Shown piece after piece: positions 18,041 through 28,618 of a DNA stretch of 64,000 bases. The notes below the pieces were generated by a model. That model ran no database searches. It was not told the origin of the DNA and saw nothing but the letters and a program-made list of their open reading frames with translations. Position numbers and translations under genes: made by a program. The stretch covers positions 62,001 through 126,000 of the forward strand of contig JAURMC010000005.1 of the NCBI GenBank assembly GCA_030830895.1, written 5' to 3'. The stretch comes from Crocinitomicaceae bacterium (GTDB taxonomy: Bacteria; Bacteroidota; Bacteroidia; Flavobacteriales_D; Crocinitomicaceae). Numbering within the stretch: position 1 is the first letter of the stretch; the number at the start of each line of letters is the position of its first letter.

Positions 18041-18461
18041 TAATCCACTCCTCATCAAGTAAGGCTTTATTCTTTTTATAAAATGCAATAGCTGGTGTAT
18101 TCCACTCCAACACTTGCCAATCCATACGACGCACTTTTTCTCGTTTTGCAATTTCAATAACTGTATTAAATAATGCTTGTCCTATTCCAAGTTTTCGAAA
18201 TGCTTCTTTCACATAAATATCTTCCAAATATAAGGTCCTCCCCTTCCAAGTTGAATATCCAAAGAAATACAACGCAAAACCAACGATTGCTCCTTCATGC
18301 TCTGAAACTTGAGCAAAACAACTTTTATGTACGAATAAATCCTTTTCCAATGAACTAATCGTATTAATTACTTCATTGGGTGCTCGTTCATAAACAGCTA
18401 ATTCAATAATTAAAGCATGAATCGCTGGCACATCGGCTAATATCGCATCACGAACGTTCAT
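18021..18461 (-). CDS. GNAT family N-acetyltransferase
   Basis: A 146-residue single-domain GNAT enzyme. Motif A reads LEDIYVKEAFRKLGIGQALF, with the RxxGIG acetyl-CoA pyrophosphate loop at about residues 88-95. The C-terminal motif B region is WNTPAIAFYKKNKA. The N-terminal part (MNVRDAILADVPAIHALI) is typical of the diamine/spermine acetyltransferase-like subgroup, including ELAVYERAPNEV. Substrate may be a polyamine or amino-acid analogue; this is inferred from similarity only. The start codon overlaps the sprA stop in a TAATG junction, so it is translationally coupled to sprA. Confidence 0.88.
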   Translation of the reverse strand: MNVRDAILADVPAIHALIIELAVYERAPNEVINTISSLEKDLFVHKSCFAQVSEHEGAIVGFALYFFGYSTWKGRTLYLEDIYVKEAFRKLGIGQALFNTVIEIAKREKVRRMDWQVLEWNTPAIAFYKKNKALLDEEWINGRIYF

Positions 18462-21400
18462 TATTGAACGCCCGCAAGGTTAAACCTTAACTTGATCCCT
18501 GTACTCATATTACCCGTAGGGTAACTTGTTGCGACTTTTGGTGTATTTAAATTTTGATCATAATAAAATGAAGCTGTAAGATTCTGAGATAGATTATAAT
18601 CAATATTTAGTTTCAAAGAAATAACTCGTTGCCCTGCAGTCGCTTGATTTGTATTTTCAACTACTTTACGAATTAAAGTAGCGTTATCCCGAAAGGAAAA
18701 ATTAATTCCTGCATTCAAATCATTCGCTGGAATACGGTTTATTAGTTTAACTTTTACAATTTTCGTTTGCATCCCCACCACAATCTCATCTGATTTCACC
18801 TCGGTAACTTGACTATTATTAAGAGATAGTGTGGCTAAACGGTCCTTTTTATATTCAAATTTCGTGGTTAAAGATTGTCCAAACATGGTCCATGTTGCAT
18901 CAAGTCCAATCAAAGGAGAGAATTGCTCACTCACCGTGATGTTCTGTACTTGTAAACTTGAAATAAAATTATTGTTCAAATCCAAGGAGGTTGGATTTCC
19001 ATTTGCATCGGCGGTAGCTCCCATATTGGATTGCATTCCGTTTACAGATACTGTAGAGTTATATGCGTGGCGAATCACAAATGATTTAACATATTTCTTC
19101 ATAAACTCAAATTTGGACAAGCCATTATATGTTAAACTCCAATTAGGAAGAGGTATATTACGTATTGGATTTATATTTTTATTATTCACCTCTTTATTAC
19201 CATATGCGGTTAAGAAGGCCCCGATGACCACTTCTTGTTGGTTCCCTGAGTATCCGTCAAAATAACCTGAAGGCAACAAGGATGAGTATGGATTATCTTG
19301 ACCAATTAATTGTGATACGGTTTGGCGATTAGCTAATAACTGATTAAATACGTCAGATGATCGATCTTTATTGTCTCGAATGAAGGCCGTACCCCATGTA
19401 ATTGTTGAGTAAGTTAAAGTAGCCGATTGAAAACGACTCTGTCCTTCGAATTGTTGACTCGTTTCGTTCCAACGAAAGAATTCACCACTGTTTAATCCAT
19501 AATTTCGATTCAATTTCATCTCAATATTCAGATCCTTAATAGGCTCAAGGGTTGCACGTAAATTCAACTTGGTGGAGTGCGTGGTGGCAAATTGCTTATT
19601 TAAGTTTTCATTTTGAACCAACCATCCATTATTTGCTGATAATTCAGCAATGTTATACCCATTCTCACGTCCCCAAATATCATACCCTTGTTTTCCAAAT
19701 GTAAAGGCACTCATTCCGAGGTTGTTGGAATTCATTCCAAGGATCCTTGATTCTTGATTAGAGCCAGGCAACATAGTTCCATCGCTTATCGTATAGGTGC
19801 CCGATATGTTGCGAACTGTCATAATCAATCGCGCCACAAAACCTACTACGGGCTTCACCTTCTTCTTGGCATTTTCCTCCTTTTTCTTATTACGCTCATA
19901 TTTCTTAAGTACCTTTTCCCATTTTCTAAGTTCCTTCTTTGTCATTTCTTCAACGGGTTTTGGTGGTTTCGGCTCCTTATTTTCGACCTTCCTATTTCCT
20001 TGGTTGTTTTTTGCCCCTTGGTTATTTTTGGCATTTAATGCCCCTCTGTTGTTCCTTCCATCCGAAAGAACACGCTTAAATAATGGAACTTTGTTGTATA
20101 GCGTTACAAAATTTGCTTGAGAAGTTAGGTTAACACTTCGATTATTTTGAATAATGTTTCCGAAATTAGTTTGGGCTAATGGTGCACGTTGCCAATCATA
20201 ACTACCAGTATATTTCGCATTTAAGGTTAGCCAATTGGTCAATGGAAGCTTGTCTAAGGGAACGGTGTAACTCAAATTATAATTATGGCTATATTCCATG
20301 GTTTGACCAAGTGTAGCCATTTGAGAGCGAATTGAATCCTTAAATTCTTGAAATGCAAGGGGATCATTTTTTCGGTCTACCCGACTATTTCCTTCGACAA
20401 AAATGGATTTATTCGTTGCCGCAAAAGAGGCCTTAAGATTTTTTGTTACATCATATCCAATGTTATAATTTCTATTCCAATCAAATTTCTTTAAAAACAC
20501 TGGATTAAATTGATAGTTTGGCACTAGGTTGTTTCGAACTTGCCGTTCATTGTACATCCGCAAAAGATCATTTGTAAATGTTATGTTCTTGGGCATGAGA
20601 TAAAAATTCATGTCTTTAACTAACATAAGCCACTTAGATTTTTGAACCGGTTTCCATTTTTTAAACGGTTCAATTGCTTTGCCCGTGAATGTATAATTAT
20701 AATTCAATCCCCCTGTATAATTCTTTGTTCGGTCATAATTAGTATTAAAGTCCCTTTTTAAATTCTCCGCATAGGCATAACTCGCAGACCAGTTAGAAAT
20801 GCGCCAAAATGCTGGTTTAGCCCCTGCTTTTGCCTCTTTGCGAACGTTTGTAAAGTTGAACGATTTCCGCTCGTTAAAATCTTGACCTAATTTTGCACGG
20901 TCCTTCCGCGTTGCTAAATCGTAGTCCGCTAGTTTTATATCCGGATTGAACGGGTCGTATTCGGGATTAATTACATTTAATGAATAGCCGTAGAAAAAAG
21001 GTAATGAAACTTTAGCTTGCTTACCAAAGAATTGCCCAAGTTGAACCGTAGAATTCATATCTACACCAACCTTTTGATTTCGTTGACGATCTTGAACACG
21101 GCTTTCAACAGATCCCCAATTGATGCCAGAATAATTACCGGAGGCCGATATAGTAGCGAAATCGGCTAACTGCAATTGCGCTTGACCTACAGCAGCTCCT
21201 CCACCTTCACTTACAAAGTCAGTTAACCGCAATTCATTGACCCAAACATTGACGCATTCAGGCTGGCCATCATCTGGCCAAGTGTTGTTCGGATCTGATT
21301 GAAGGGGATTCCGAACACCAATCATGATGGTTTTAATCGATTGTAAATTTGGAGAGCCTTTCACCTTGATTCTACGTTCTGCGTTAGCAGGATCGACTTT

Positions 21401-24400
21401 TGCGTACTCAAACATCGTAGAAACTCCAGTCACTCCATCTTCTACTTTTTGATTGCGTTCTTTTTTTAAATTCAATAAATCATCAAATACAATTTCAACG
21501 TTATTTTCCGCTGGCCAGATATCATCCGGTGAAGTTGCCCCCCATTGAGTTTTAACTAAAGGCAATTCATATTCATAATAGTTATCTACGAAATCTGTAC
21601 CTAGACGAACAAACAGGGAAACTTCTTTATCGTTAAACGGGATTAAAGGATTTACTTCTTCTGCGTGGGCAAACAGTTTCAGTTTTTTATACGTTCGCAC
21701 ATCAAATACCACATTTTTATATGCTGCTCTAGCATCGCCGTCCTCTAAATTGCAGATATCTAACACTAATGACTGCTCATTCATTTGACGCTGGTAGGTT
21801 TGTGAAGGGTCGATTTCTCGAACAATCCCCGGAGGTACTTCATATTTTACTGGGGTTCGTTGGTCATTTTCTTCCACATTCACCGCAGAGATATTGAATA
21901 CTGTTAAGTTCGGATCAGGTTGAACGCTTATTCCTGGCTGTGTTAAATCGAGTAAATAAGGCCTCCATTCACCACGCATGAATTCCATTTTAGCAAAACG
22001 AATTTGTGTTTGCTCATCAAAGTTTTTCATGAATAAGCGCATAAATCGAATAGATCTAAAATCTTGAATTCCATTTACCTTCTTTTCATATGAGATCAAT
22101 GGTATACGCACCTGATACCACTTTTCAGTTTTATTCCCATTTTGATATAGTTGAACATTGGTAATGAAGTTTTTTCCTACAACCATATCATTTGGCCTCA
22201 AACTCATTTTGTATTGGAAATAGGCCTCAGACTCTGAAAGGTTATTATCTTGATTGATATCTTCCAAATCTGGCATATTCGTGGCCTGAGTAGGATAACC
22301 TGCAGCATTCGCTGTATCTGACATATTGGTAGTAGGGGCATTTCCTTCCATGCCATTATATCGTTTGTATCGTTCTAAAATATTTAACTGTGCATTATCA
22401 TAGTTGTCATCGAGGTAATAGTTATAATCGTCATTCGATGGGTCTTGGATCATTTTCGTTTTAGCGGCAGGAGAAAGTGTCGAATTATTTTGAATCCAAG
22501 TCACATAGTTCGAATATGCTGATTGCTCGGAGCTGTTATTCCATCCATCGAGTCCAATGTCTTGGTTCAGTCTTGCCTCTGGATCGGTATCGAACGCGTT
22601 AACAATGACCTGCTCATTTGAAACCCTTGCCCAAACAGTGGTGTCAACATTATCTGCAATGGATGGGCCAAAAGGAGGTATCCCGTTTTCATATTCTTTA
22701 CGCGAATCAGGTAAAACATCTTCTGAAACATTCCCTAAATTGAAATATAAATCCCCACCACTCATTGTCGTACTTGGGTCTTGGTTTTCTGCATCATCAT
22801 TGAAAGGATCAAGCATCCAAAATTGAATAAACTGTACGTTTGCTAACTCAAAATCATTCGTTGAAAGCGCCCTCATGATGCCACCCCATCGATTCTCAGG
22901 GTTGGTGAACTGCCCAATGCTATCTACAGTTGCTGTAGTATCATAATTGTACATCCCCCTCTCCTTTGGATAATAACAAACATCGAATACAGTTATATTT
23001 GGAATGGAACCATATTGCAACTGTTGATTCGGGAAAATGTCTGTAAAATTTACAAGGCGCATGCGACTATCCGCTAACATCGTTGCATCTTGTTTAATGT
23101 GATTTGGGGTTAAGTTATTACTCTGATAGAAAAGCGGGTCAATGGTATACCAGGACATTTTCGACCGTTTGAACCCCGCGGATAAATTCTGTGAAGAAGC
23201 TTCCGGGAAAAGATCAGGTTGACCTTGAGGAATTGATGCTAAGTGCCACGCTGTAGCAGATTTTAAGTCTATTGTACTTTGACTTGCTTCAAAATCATCT
23301 ACGTAGGATGTTCCCTCTTTATTAATCACTTTTGGTTGACCAGGAATCAGATAAGCCGCTTCTCCATTGATGGAGAAGGTAGACATTTGATTAGTTGAAA
23401 TAACCGGAAGCAAATCAACAAGTCGAGTTAGGAATGGAACATCCGTTCGAATGCTAAAGTCGATTCCTAAAACATTATTTTTAAATGGTTCGCTGCCAAA
23501 ATCTACTTTTTGCGTTACAGGCCGTTCAGTCATGCGCACCCAGGTAGCGCCAAACTTCATCTTATCGCTCAAGCGATATTGATAATGCCCCCCCATGAGT
23601 GAGCGTGCTTGAAACCCAAATACTGAATTACTTTCTATGGAAATTTTTATTGGTGTATTTGACTCAAGAATCCCAGTATTTAAAATTTTAACTCTTCCAA
23701 GGTTATAATCTACCGTATAGTCAGTTCCTTCCGTTAGCTTGATTCCTCCGGCTGTTACAGTAACGGCCCCTTGTGGTACATTGAGTGCATTGAGTGGGAT
23801 GTCTGAACTTACCGAGGATTGATACTCTCCTTTGAATAAAAACCTATTTTTACTAGGGATTTGTTGGGCGGCTGTTTTTGTAGAGTCGTATAATTCGTAA
23901 TAGGCGATGCTATTAATTGTAGTTTGAGGGACTCCAATTGATTGTAACTTATTTGCAAGTGTTTTTCCAAAAGGTTCTACAGTTGAGAAAAAGATTCTTC
24001 CATTCTTACGGTTAATAGTTCCCCCGTTTTCAATTTTAGAACCGCTAATAGTAAAAGGCACGTAGTCAAAAACCCCATCAGCAAACGGCTGATTATTCTG
24101 ATTTAAGCGGTCCATCTCTAGCAAGGTTACTAATTGTTTATCGTCTAACCCGGCCAAAGGAAAAACAGGTAATGGAACGCTAGTAGAGGGATTATTATAA
24201 AAAATATCAACTTTGAACCCTTGTTGATCTACTTGATATGCGCCTATAGAGTAAACGTTTTTCATCATTAAGTCCCAAATCTTATTTTGAGGGCTTGTAA
24301 TGGTTGGCTTTAGTAATTTCAAGATTAATGCTTCTTGACCGCTGGCACCATCAGTTGAAAATTCCCCTACTTGATAAGTTTGGCCTCTGTAGGTATACTC

Positions 24401-25762
24401 ATATGCCACGGAAAGCACTTCATCATTATTCAGCGGATTATTTAAAGAAACATATCCAAGCAATGCATTGTAGCTAAATTCTTGATCAGATAATTTACGT
24501 GCATTCTCCACTTTTTCATAGTCTTTGGCTTGTTGGAAAGGTCCGGGTGCGGTTACTTGATTATTTAAGGCGGGAACTGCAGTAGAGAAATTTCGGATTA
24601 AGGGTTGGTTTGCAGCCCACTGGTATAAACCATTTGCTTCATTTGCAGGTTCAACACCTGTACCAAAGCCACCAGGATTACCCTGACAATTAATGGATTT
24701 TCCTTCACCTAAGTCAGAAAATGCAATGATATTCCTTGTGTTTTCAGTAATATTCGAGCGATTCGTAACCCAGACTTCTATTCGAGTAATGTATCTTGTT
24801 GCATTCACGTTGGGTAAAGATGTCATTGCCGAATCATAATCGTCATGATAAAACAAATTCAAAAAGTAATGACGATTGGCTTCATAGTTATCGGCGGTTA
24901 ATTCAAATTTTTGTACTTGGGACTTCCCCGTGATGTTGATCTCTTGGCGCTTGCCTTTAGACTGGGCAAGAATCAAATCAAACGTAGAACGACCGAATTT
25001 AAGCTGTGTTTTAGCTCCAAATAGGGTTTGGGAGCCTTGAATCAATGAGGTAGGTAAATCAAGGCTGACCATACCTAGTGCAATTTTCTGGATGATTTGA
25101 TCCTCGTCGCCCGTATGCTCAAGTTTGGAAATATTTTCAAAATCAAAAGCAGCTTGCGTATTGTATTTGGCCCCAATTTTTAGGCGTGTGCCAATTTGTC
25201 CAACAATATCCATATTGATGTTTTGTTGGAAATCAAAGCGTGTAATTCTTCGTTGACGCATTGGAAGGATGGGATTTTCATACCTCGAATGATTTACACC
25301 GAGTTGAACCTCCACATTTCCTTGCGGTCGAATGACAATTTCACCAGAACCGAAAATACTCTCAAAAACTTTACTTCCAATTTTTATTGGAAGTTCAAAG
25401 GACCTTCCCACCACTGATTCTTCCTCAATTTGATCCTCCCAGTTTTGACCTTCAAATTGTTGATTCTTATACTTAAGATAATCCTCCAACGACATAGCCG
25501 TAGGGTTTCTAAATAAAAGCCCTTCGCCTAAGGTTTGCTTAAAGACATAGTGTCCTGTTTCAGGATCGTATTCAATGCTTTGTTGCATATTTGTAGGATC
25601 CCCTAAATCAAATGATTGCTGATTATTATTAAACGAATTGAAAGATGGATTAATTGGGAAAGGAAGAACAGGTCCTTGAGTGTATGATACATTGGAGTAA
25701 AGGACTAAAAGAAAGCCCAATAAGAAACACTTAGAAAGAATATTTCTCTTACACCAATTCAC
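18461..25762 (-). CDS. sprA: SprA (Sov), T9SS outer-membrane translocon
   Basis: A 2433-residue protein of the size expected for SprA/Sov, the giant single-chain beta-barrel through which T9SS cargo crosses the outer membrane. The signal peptide is CFLLGFLLVLYSNVSYTQ. Family hallmarks include GEGLLFRNPTAMSLEDYL, ANYNTQAAFDFEN-like strands (here GAKYNTQAAFDFENISKL), NPLNNDEVLSVAYEYTYRG, SYVDDFEASQSTIDLKS and a long run of C-terminal barrel strands. A highly basic Lys/Glu insertion (~residues 1905-1965, with KKELRKWEKVLKKYERNKKK) interrupts the barrel region and is probably a periplasmic or surface loop. The start is GTG at 25762, sharing a base with the ruvA stop (TAGTG); no internal Met would preserve the signal peptide. 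The ruvA-sprA order is widely conserved in Bacteroidota. Confidence 0.96.
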   Translation of the reverse strand: MNWCKRNILSKCFLLGFLLVLYSNVSYTQGPVLPFPINPSFNSFNNNQQSFDLGDPTNMQQSIEYDPETGHYVFKQTLGEGLLFRNPTAMSLEDYLKYKNQQFEGQNWEDQIEEESVVGRSFELPIKIGSKVFESIFGSGEIVIRPQGNVEVQLGVNHSRYENPILPMRQRRITRFDFQQNINMDIVGQIGTRLKIGAKYNTQAAFDFENISKLEHTGDEDQIIQKIALGMVSLDLPTSLIQGSQTLFGAKTQLKFGRSTFDLILAQSKGKRQEINITGKSQVQKFELTADNYEANRHYFLNLFYHDDYDSAMTSLPNVNATRYITRIEVWVTNRSNITENTRNIIAFSDLGEGKSINCQGNPGGFGTGVEPANEANGLYQWAANQPLIRNFSTAVPALNNQVTAPGPFQQAKDYEKVENARKLSDQEFSYNALLGYVSLNNPLNNDEVLSVAYEYTYRGQTYQVGEFSTDGASGQEALILKLLKPTITSPQNKIWDLMMKNVYSIGAYQVDQQGFKVDIFYNNPSTSVPLPVFPLAGLDDKQLVTLLEMDRLNQNNQPFADGVFDYVPFTISGSKIENGGTINRKNGRIFFSTVEPFGKTLANKLQSIGVPQTTINSIAYYELYDSTKTAAQQIPSKNRFLFKGEYQSSVSSDIPLNALNVPQGAVTVTAGGIKLTEGTDYTVDYNLGRVKILNTGILESNTPIKISIESNSVFGFQARSLMGGHYQYRLSDKMKFGATWVRMTERPVTQKVDFGSEPFKNNVLGIDFSIRTDVPFLTRLVDLLPVISTNQMSTFSINGEAAYLIPGQPKVINKEGTSYVDDFEASQSTIDLKSATAWHLASIPQGQPDLFPEASSQNLSAGFKRSKMSWYTIDPLFYQSNNLTPNHIKQDATMLADSRMRLVNFTDIFPNQQLQYGSIPNITVFDVCYYPKERGMYNYDTTATVDSIGQFTNPENRWGGIMRALSTNDFELANVQFIQFWMLDPFNDDAENQDPSTTMSGGDLYFNLGNVSEDVLPDSRKEYENGIPPFGPSIADNVDTTVWARVSNEQVIVNAFDTDPEARLNQDIGLDGWNNSSEQSAYSNYVTWIQNNSTLSPAAKTKMIQDPSNDDYNYYLDDNYDNAQLNILERYKRYNGMEGNAPTTNMSDTANAAGYPTQATNMPDLEDINQDNNLSESEAYFQYKMSLRPNDMVVGKNFITNVQLYQNGNKTEKWYQVRIPLISYEKKVNGIQDFRSIRFMRLFMKNFDEQTQIRFAKMEFMRGEWRPYLLDLTQPGISVQPDPNLTVFNISAVNVEENDQRTPVKYEVPPGIVREIDPSQTYQRQMNEQSLVLDICNLEDGDARAAYKNVVFDVRTYKKLKLFAHAEEVNPLIPFNDKEVSLFVRLGTDFVDNYYEYELPLVKTQWGATSPDDIWPAENNVEIVFDDLLNLKKERNQKVEDGVTGVSTMFEYAKVDPANAERRIKVKGSPNLQSIKTIMIGVRNPLQSDPNNTWPDDGQPECVNVWVNELRLTDFVSEGGGAAVGQAQLQLADFATISASGNYSGINWGSVESRVQDRQRNQKVGVDMNSTVQLGQFFGKQAKVSLPFFYGYSLNVINPEYDPFNPDIKLADYDLATRKDRAKLGQDFNERKSFNFTNVRKEAKAGAKPAFWRISNWSASYAYAENLKRDFNTNYDRTKNYTGGLNYNYTFTGKAIEPFKKWKPVQKSKWLMLVKDMNFYLMPKNITFTNDLLRMYNERQVRNNLVPNYQFNPVFLKKFDWNRNYNIGYDVTKNLKASFAATNKSIFVEGNSRVDRKNDPLAFQEFKDSIRSQMATLGQTMEYSHNYNLSYTVPLDKLPLTNWLTLNAKYTGSYDWQRAPLAQTNFGNIIQNNRSVNLTSQANFVTLYNKVPLFKRVLSDGRNNRGALNAKNNQGAKNNQGNRKVENKEPKPPKPVEEMTKKELRKWEKVLKKYERNKKKEENAKKKVKPVVGFVARLIMTVRNISGTYTISDGTMLPGSNQESRILGMNSNNLGMSAFTFGKQGYDIWGRENGYNIAELSANNGWLVQNENLNKQFATTHSTKLNLRATLEPIKDLNIEMKLNRNYGLNSGEFFRWNETSQQFEGQSRFQSATLTYSTITWGTAFIRDNKDRSSDVFNQLLANRQTVSQLIGQDNPYSSLLPSGYFDGYSGNQQEVVIGAFLTAYGNKEVNNKNINPIRNIPLPNWSLTYNGLSKFEFMKKYVKSFVIRHAYNSTVSVNGMQSNMGATADANGNPTSLDLNNNFISSLQVQNITVSEQFSPLIGLDATWTMFGQSLTTKFEYKKDRLATLSLNNSQVTEVKSDEIVVGMQTKIVKVKLINRIPANDLNAGINFSFRDNATLIRKVVENTNQATAGQRVISLKLNIDYNLSQNLTASFYYDQNLNTPKVATSYPTGNMSTGIKLRFNLAGVQ

Positions 25763-26337
25763 TATAAAACTTTTAAGGCTTCTTTGATTAATGCTTCAAC
25801 CGGTTGACTTCCCGTATCGATACGTTCAATAGCTTTTTCCGCTGCTTTTTTATCAAAACCCAAAGAAACCAGGGCCGTTAACGCATCAAATCGATTTGTA
25901 TTGTTCGAGCTGAATATATTTTGGGCTTGTTCAGATAACTTCACCACTTTTCCTTTTAAATCAATGATTACCCTTTGTGCCGTTTTTGCACCAATTCCTT
26001 TGATTTTCTGAATGGTTACTACATCCTCTGTTTGAATTGCTTTCGCAATATCCTCAGGGACCATTGACGACAACATAATCATCGCGGTATTTGGCCCAAT
26101 TCCGGAAACGCTAATCAAGTGATTAAACATTTCCCTTTCTTCTTTTGCGTGAAAGCCATAAAGCAGATGAGCATCCTCTCGAACAATGAGTTTTGTGAAA
26201 ACTTTCACTTGTTCCGACTCACCCAAAGCCGAGAAGCAATTCAATGAAATTTTAACTTCGTAGCCAACCCCATTACAATCAATAATGAGTTCTGTTGGGT
26301 GTTTTTCAACAAGGCGTCCCTGAAGTTGTGCAATCAT
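25762..26337 (-). CDS. ruvA: Holliday junction helicase subunit RuvA
   Basis: A 191-residue RuvA of normal length. Residues 1-62 form the OB-fold domain I (MIAQLQGRLVEKHPTELIID). Two helix-hairpin-helix motifs in domain II read VSGIGPNTAM (~77-86) and IKGIGAKTAQ (~112-121). Domain III (residues ~145-191, DALTALVSLGFDKKAAEKAI) binds RuvB. RuvA tetramers clamp four-way junctions and load RuvB for branch migration. It lies three bases after maeB and overlaps sprA by one base. Confidence 0.97.
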   Translation of the reverse strand: MIAQLQGRLVEKHPTELIIDCNGVGYEVKISLNCFSALGESEQVKVFTKLIVREDAHLLYGFHAKEEREMFNHLISVSGIGPNTAMIMLSSMVPEDIAKAIQTEDVVTIQKIKGIGAKTAQRVIIDLKGKVVKLSEQAQNIFSSNNTNRFDALTALVSLGFDKKAAEKAIERIDTGSQPVEALIKEALKVL

Positions 26338-26340
26338 AAT

Positions 26341-28605
26341 TTATTTGTTTTGAGCGTCAATAACGGCCACCTTTACCATGTTAATTATTTCTCTAACTGT
26401 AGCCCCTAACTGGACCACATGAATGGATTTTCTCAAGCCAATAAGGATTGGTCCGACTGCATCACTATCAGTCATTTGCTGTAATAATTTGTAAGAAATA
26501 TTACCCGCGGATAAATTTGGGAAAATCAAGGTATTGACTTCTTTATTTGATAAAGTTGAAAAAGGAAATTTTTCTAACAGAAGATCTGAGTTTAGCGCAA
26601 AGTTTGCTTGAATTTCTCCATCAACAATTAAATTCGGTTGATCTGCATGAAGCGATGCCACGGCTTCTGCCATTTTTTCCGCATCCGGGCCAGGGGAAGA
26701 ACCAAAGTTGGAATAACTCAACAAAGCAATTTTAGGTTGCACTTTAAGTTTCCGAATAGTTTTAGCTACATTGATGGTTATTTCGGCAATCTGAGTTGCA
26801 TTTGGATTCATATTAACTGTAGTATCAGCAAGGAATATTGGGCCGCGCTTGGTATTTAGAATATACATGCCAGAAACCGTATTAACATCCTTTTCAAGGC
26901 CAATAATTTGCAACAAAGGCTTTACCGTAGACCGATAAGATCGAGTTAATCCGGTAATCATTGCATCGGCGAAGCCCAAGTCAACCATCATTGCTCCAAA
27001 ATGATTTCTTTCACGCATTAATTTTACTGATTCATATTCAGTTAATCCTTTCCGTTTCCTACGCTCAAAAAATTCTTTTCCGAAAAGATTGCGCCGCTCA
27101 TCCTCGGAATCTGCCTTGGGGTCGATAATAGTAACTTCAGGCAACTCTACGTTGTATTCTTCCATCAGCTCGAGAATTACCTCCCTATCACCTAAAAGAA
27201 TTGGAAAAGCAACACCTTCCTCATAAGAAACTTGTGCGGCTTTTAATATTTTGACATTATCTGCTTCAGCAAAAACAACCTTTTTGGGATTACTTTGAGC
27301 TTTCGCGGTGATATTTCGTAGTAACTCATTATCAATTCCTAGTCGAGCTTTCAATTCAGCCTCGTAACTTTGCCAGTCTTTAATAGAATTCTTCGCAACA
27401 CCTGAGTCCATCGCTGCCTTTGCTACAGCTGGTGCTACTGAATAAATTAAACGTGGGTCAAGTGGCTTAGGGATAATTTGGTCTCTTCCGAATGAGATAT
27501 TCTTTTCCCCATAGGCCTCAATTACTTCTTCTGGGATGGTTTCCTTGGCAAGAGAGGCAATGGCTTTCACCGCGGCTAATTTCATTTCTTCATTTATCGT
27601 AGTTGCTCGAACATCAAGTGCTCCTCGGAAAATAAATGGAAATCCCAATACATTATTTACTTGATTCGGGTGATCGGATCGACCGGTAGCCATAATAATA
27701 TCTTTACGAACTGATGTCGCATCTTTATACGAAATTTCGGGGTCTGGATTCGCTAAGGCAAAAACTATTGGATCTTTTGCCATTTTCTTTATCATGTCCT
27801 TGTTTACAAGGCCCCCGCGAGAAAGTCCTAAAAATACATCGGCTCCTTTAAATGCCTCTTCAAATCTAACTTCCTTTTTATGACTCGCAAAAAAGGATTT
27901 CATTTCATCTAAATCATCCCTATATGACCCAATCAACCCCTTGGAATCATACATAAAAATATTAGAAACGTTGGCTCCTAAAGCAACATATAATTTCGCA
28001 CATGAGAGGGCTGATGCTCCGGCTCCAGAAATGACAATCTTAACTCGATGGATTTTCTTTTTTGCTAATTCTAAGGCATTAAGTAAGGCGGCAGCTGAGA
28101 TAATTGCTGTACCGTGTTGGTCATCATGCATGATAGGAATATCTAATTCCTCTTTGAGCCGACGTTCGATTTCGAATGCTTCAGGTGCTTTGATATCTTC
28201 TAGATTAATTCCTCCAAAAGTGGGTGAGATCGCCTTCACTGTTTGAATAAATAACTCCGGATCTTTCGCATCAATTTCGATATCAAACACATCTATATCG
28301 GCGAAAATTTTAAACAATAGCCCCTTACCTTCCATTACAGGCTTGGATGCTTCCGGACCAATATCACCAAGCCCCAACACTGCGGTACCATTAGAAATTA
28401 CAGCCACAAGATTGGATTTACTGGTGTATTTGTAAACATCATCTTTATGTTCTGCAATTCTTAAGCATGGCTCTGCCACTCCTGGAGAATATGCTAAAGA
28501 TAAATCTCGTTGAGAGGAATAAGGTTTAGTAGGAATTACTTGAATTTTCCCAGGCCTTCCCATTGCGTGGTAATCCAACGCATCCTGCTTTCTTATTTTT
28601 GCCAT
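26341..28605 (-). CDS. maeB: NADP-dependent malic enzyme, MaeB type
   Basis: I chose the ATG at 28605 (754 residues, [20 protein letters not shown]), the usual start and length; the upstream extension overlaps sucB and does not look like protein. Residues ~1-430 are the malic enzyme part ([39 protein letters not shown], and NAD(P)-binding [10 protein letters not shown]). Residues ~430-754 are the phosphotransacetylase-like domain that regulates MaeB in other bacteria. It converts malate to pyruvate and CO2 with NADP+. It follows sucB by 13 bases, so carbon flow from the TCA cycle and NADPH supply are encoded together. Confidence 0.96.
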   Translation of the reverse strand: MAKIRKQDALDYHAMGRPGKIQVIPTKPYSSQRDLSLAYSPGVAEPCLRIAEHKDDVYKYTSKSNLVAVISNGTAVLGLGDIGPEASKPVMEGKGLLFKIFADIDVFDIEIDAKDPELFIQTVKAISPTFGGINLEDIKAPEAFEIERRLKEELDIPIMHDDQHGTAIISAAALLNALELAKKKIHRVKIVISGAGASALSCAKLYVALGANVSNIFMYDSKGLIGSYRDDLDEMKSFFASHKKEVRFEEAFKGADVFLGLSRGGLVNKDMIKKMAKDPIVFALANPDPEISYKDATSVRKDIIMATGRSDHPNQVNNVLGFPFIFRGALDVRATTINEEMKLAAVKAIASLAKETIPEEVIEAYGEKNISFGRDQIIPKPLDPRLIYSVAPAVAKAAMDSGVAKNSIKDWQSYEAELKARLGIDNELLRNITAKAQSNPKKVVFAEADNVKILKAAQVSYEEGVAFPILLGDREVILELMEEYNVELPEVTIIDPKADSEDERRNLFGKEFFERRKRKGLTEYESVKLMRERNHFGAMMVDLGFADAMITGLTRSYRSTVKPLLQIIGLEKDVNTVSGMYILNTKRGPIFLADTTVNMNPNATQIAEITINVAKTIRKLKVQPKIALLSYSNFGSSPGPDAEKMAEAVASLHADQPNLIVDGEIQANFALNSDLLLEKFPFSTLSNKEVNTLIFPNLSAGNISYKLLQQMTDSDAVGPILIGLRKSIHVVQLGATVREIINMVKVAVIDAQNK

Positions 28606-28618
28606 AAGTTGTTTTGGA

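Noticed and set aside
18041..18157. Upstream extension of the PI-PLC-like protein
   Set aside because: It lies within the GNAT gene and hides the signal peptide.
19754..20120. Two plus-strand frames of 94 and 107 codons inside sprA
   Set aside because: Antisense of the Lys/Glu-rich loop of SprA, which reads as Phe/Leu on the other strand.
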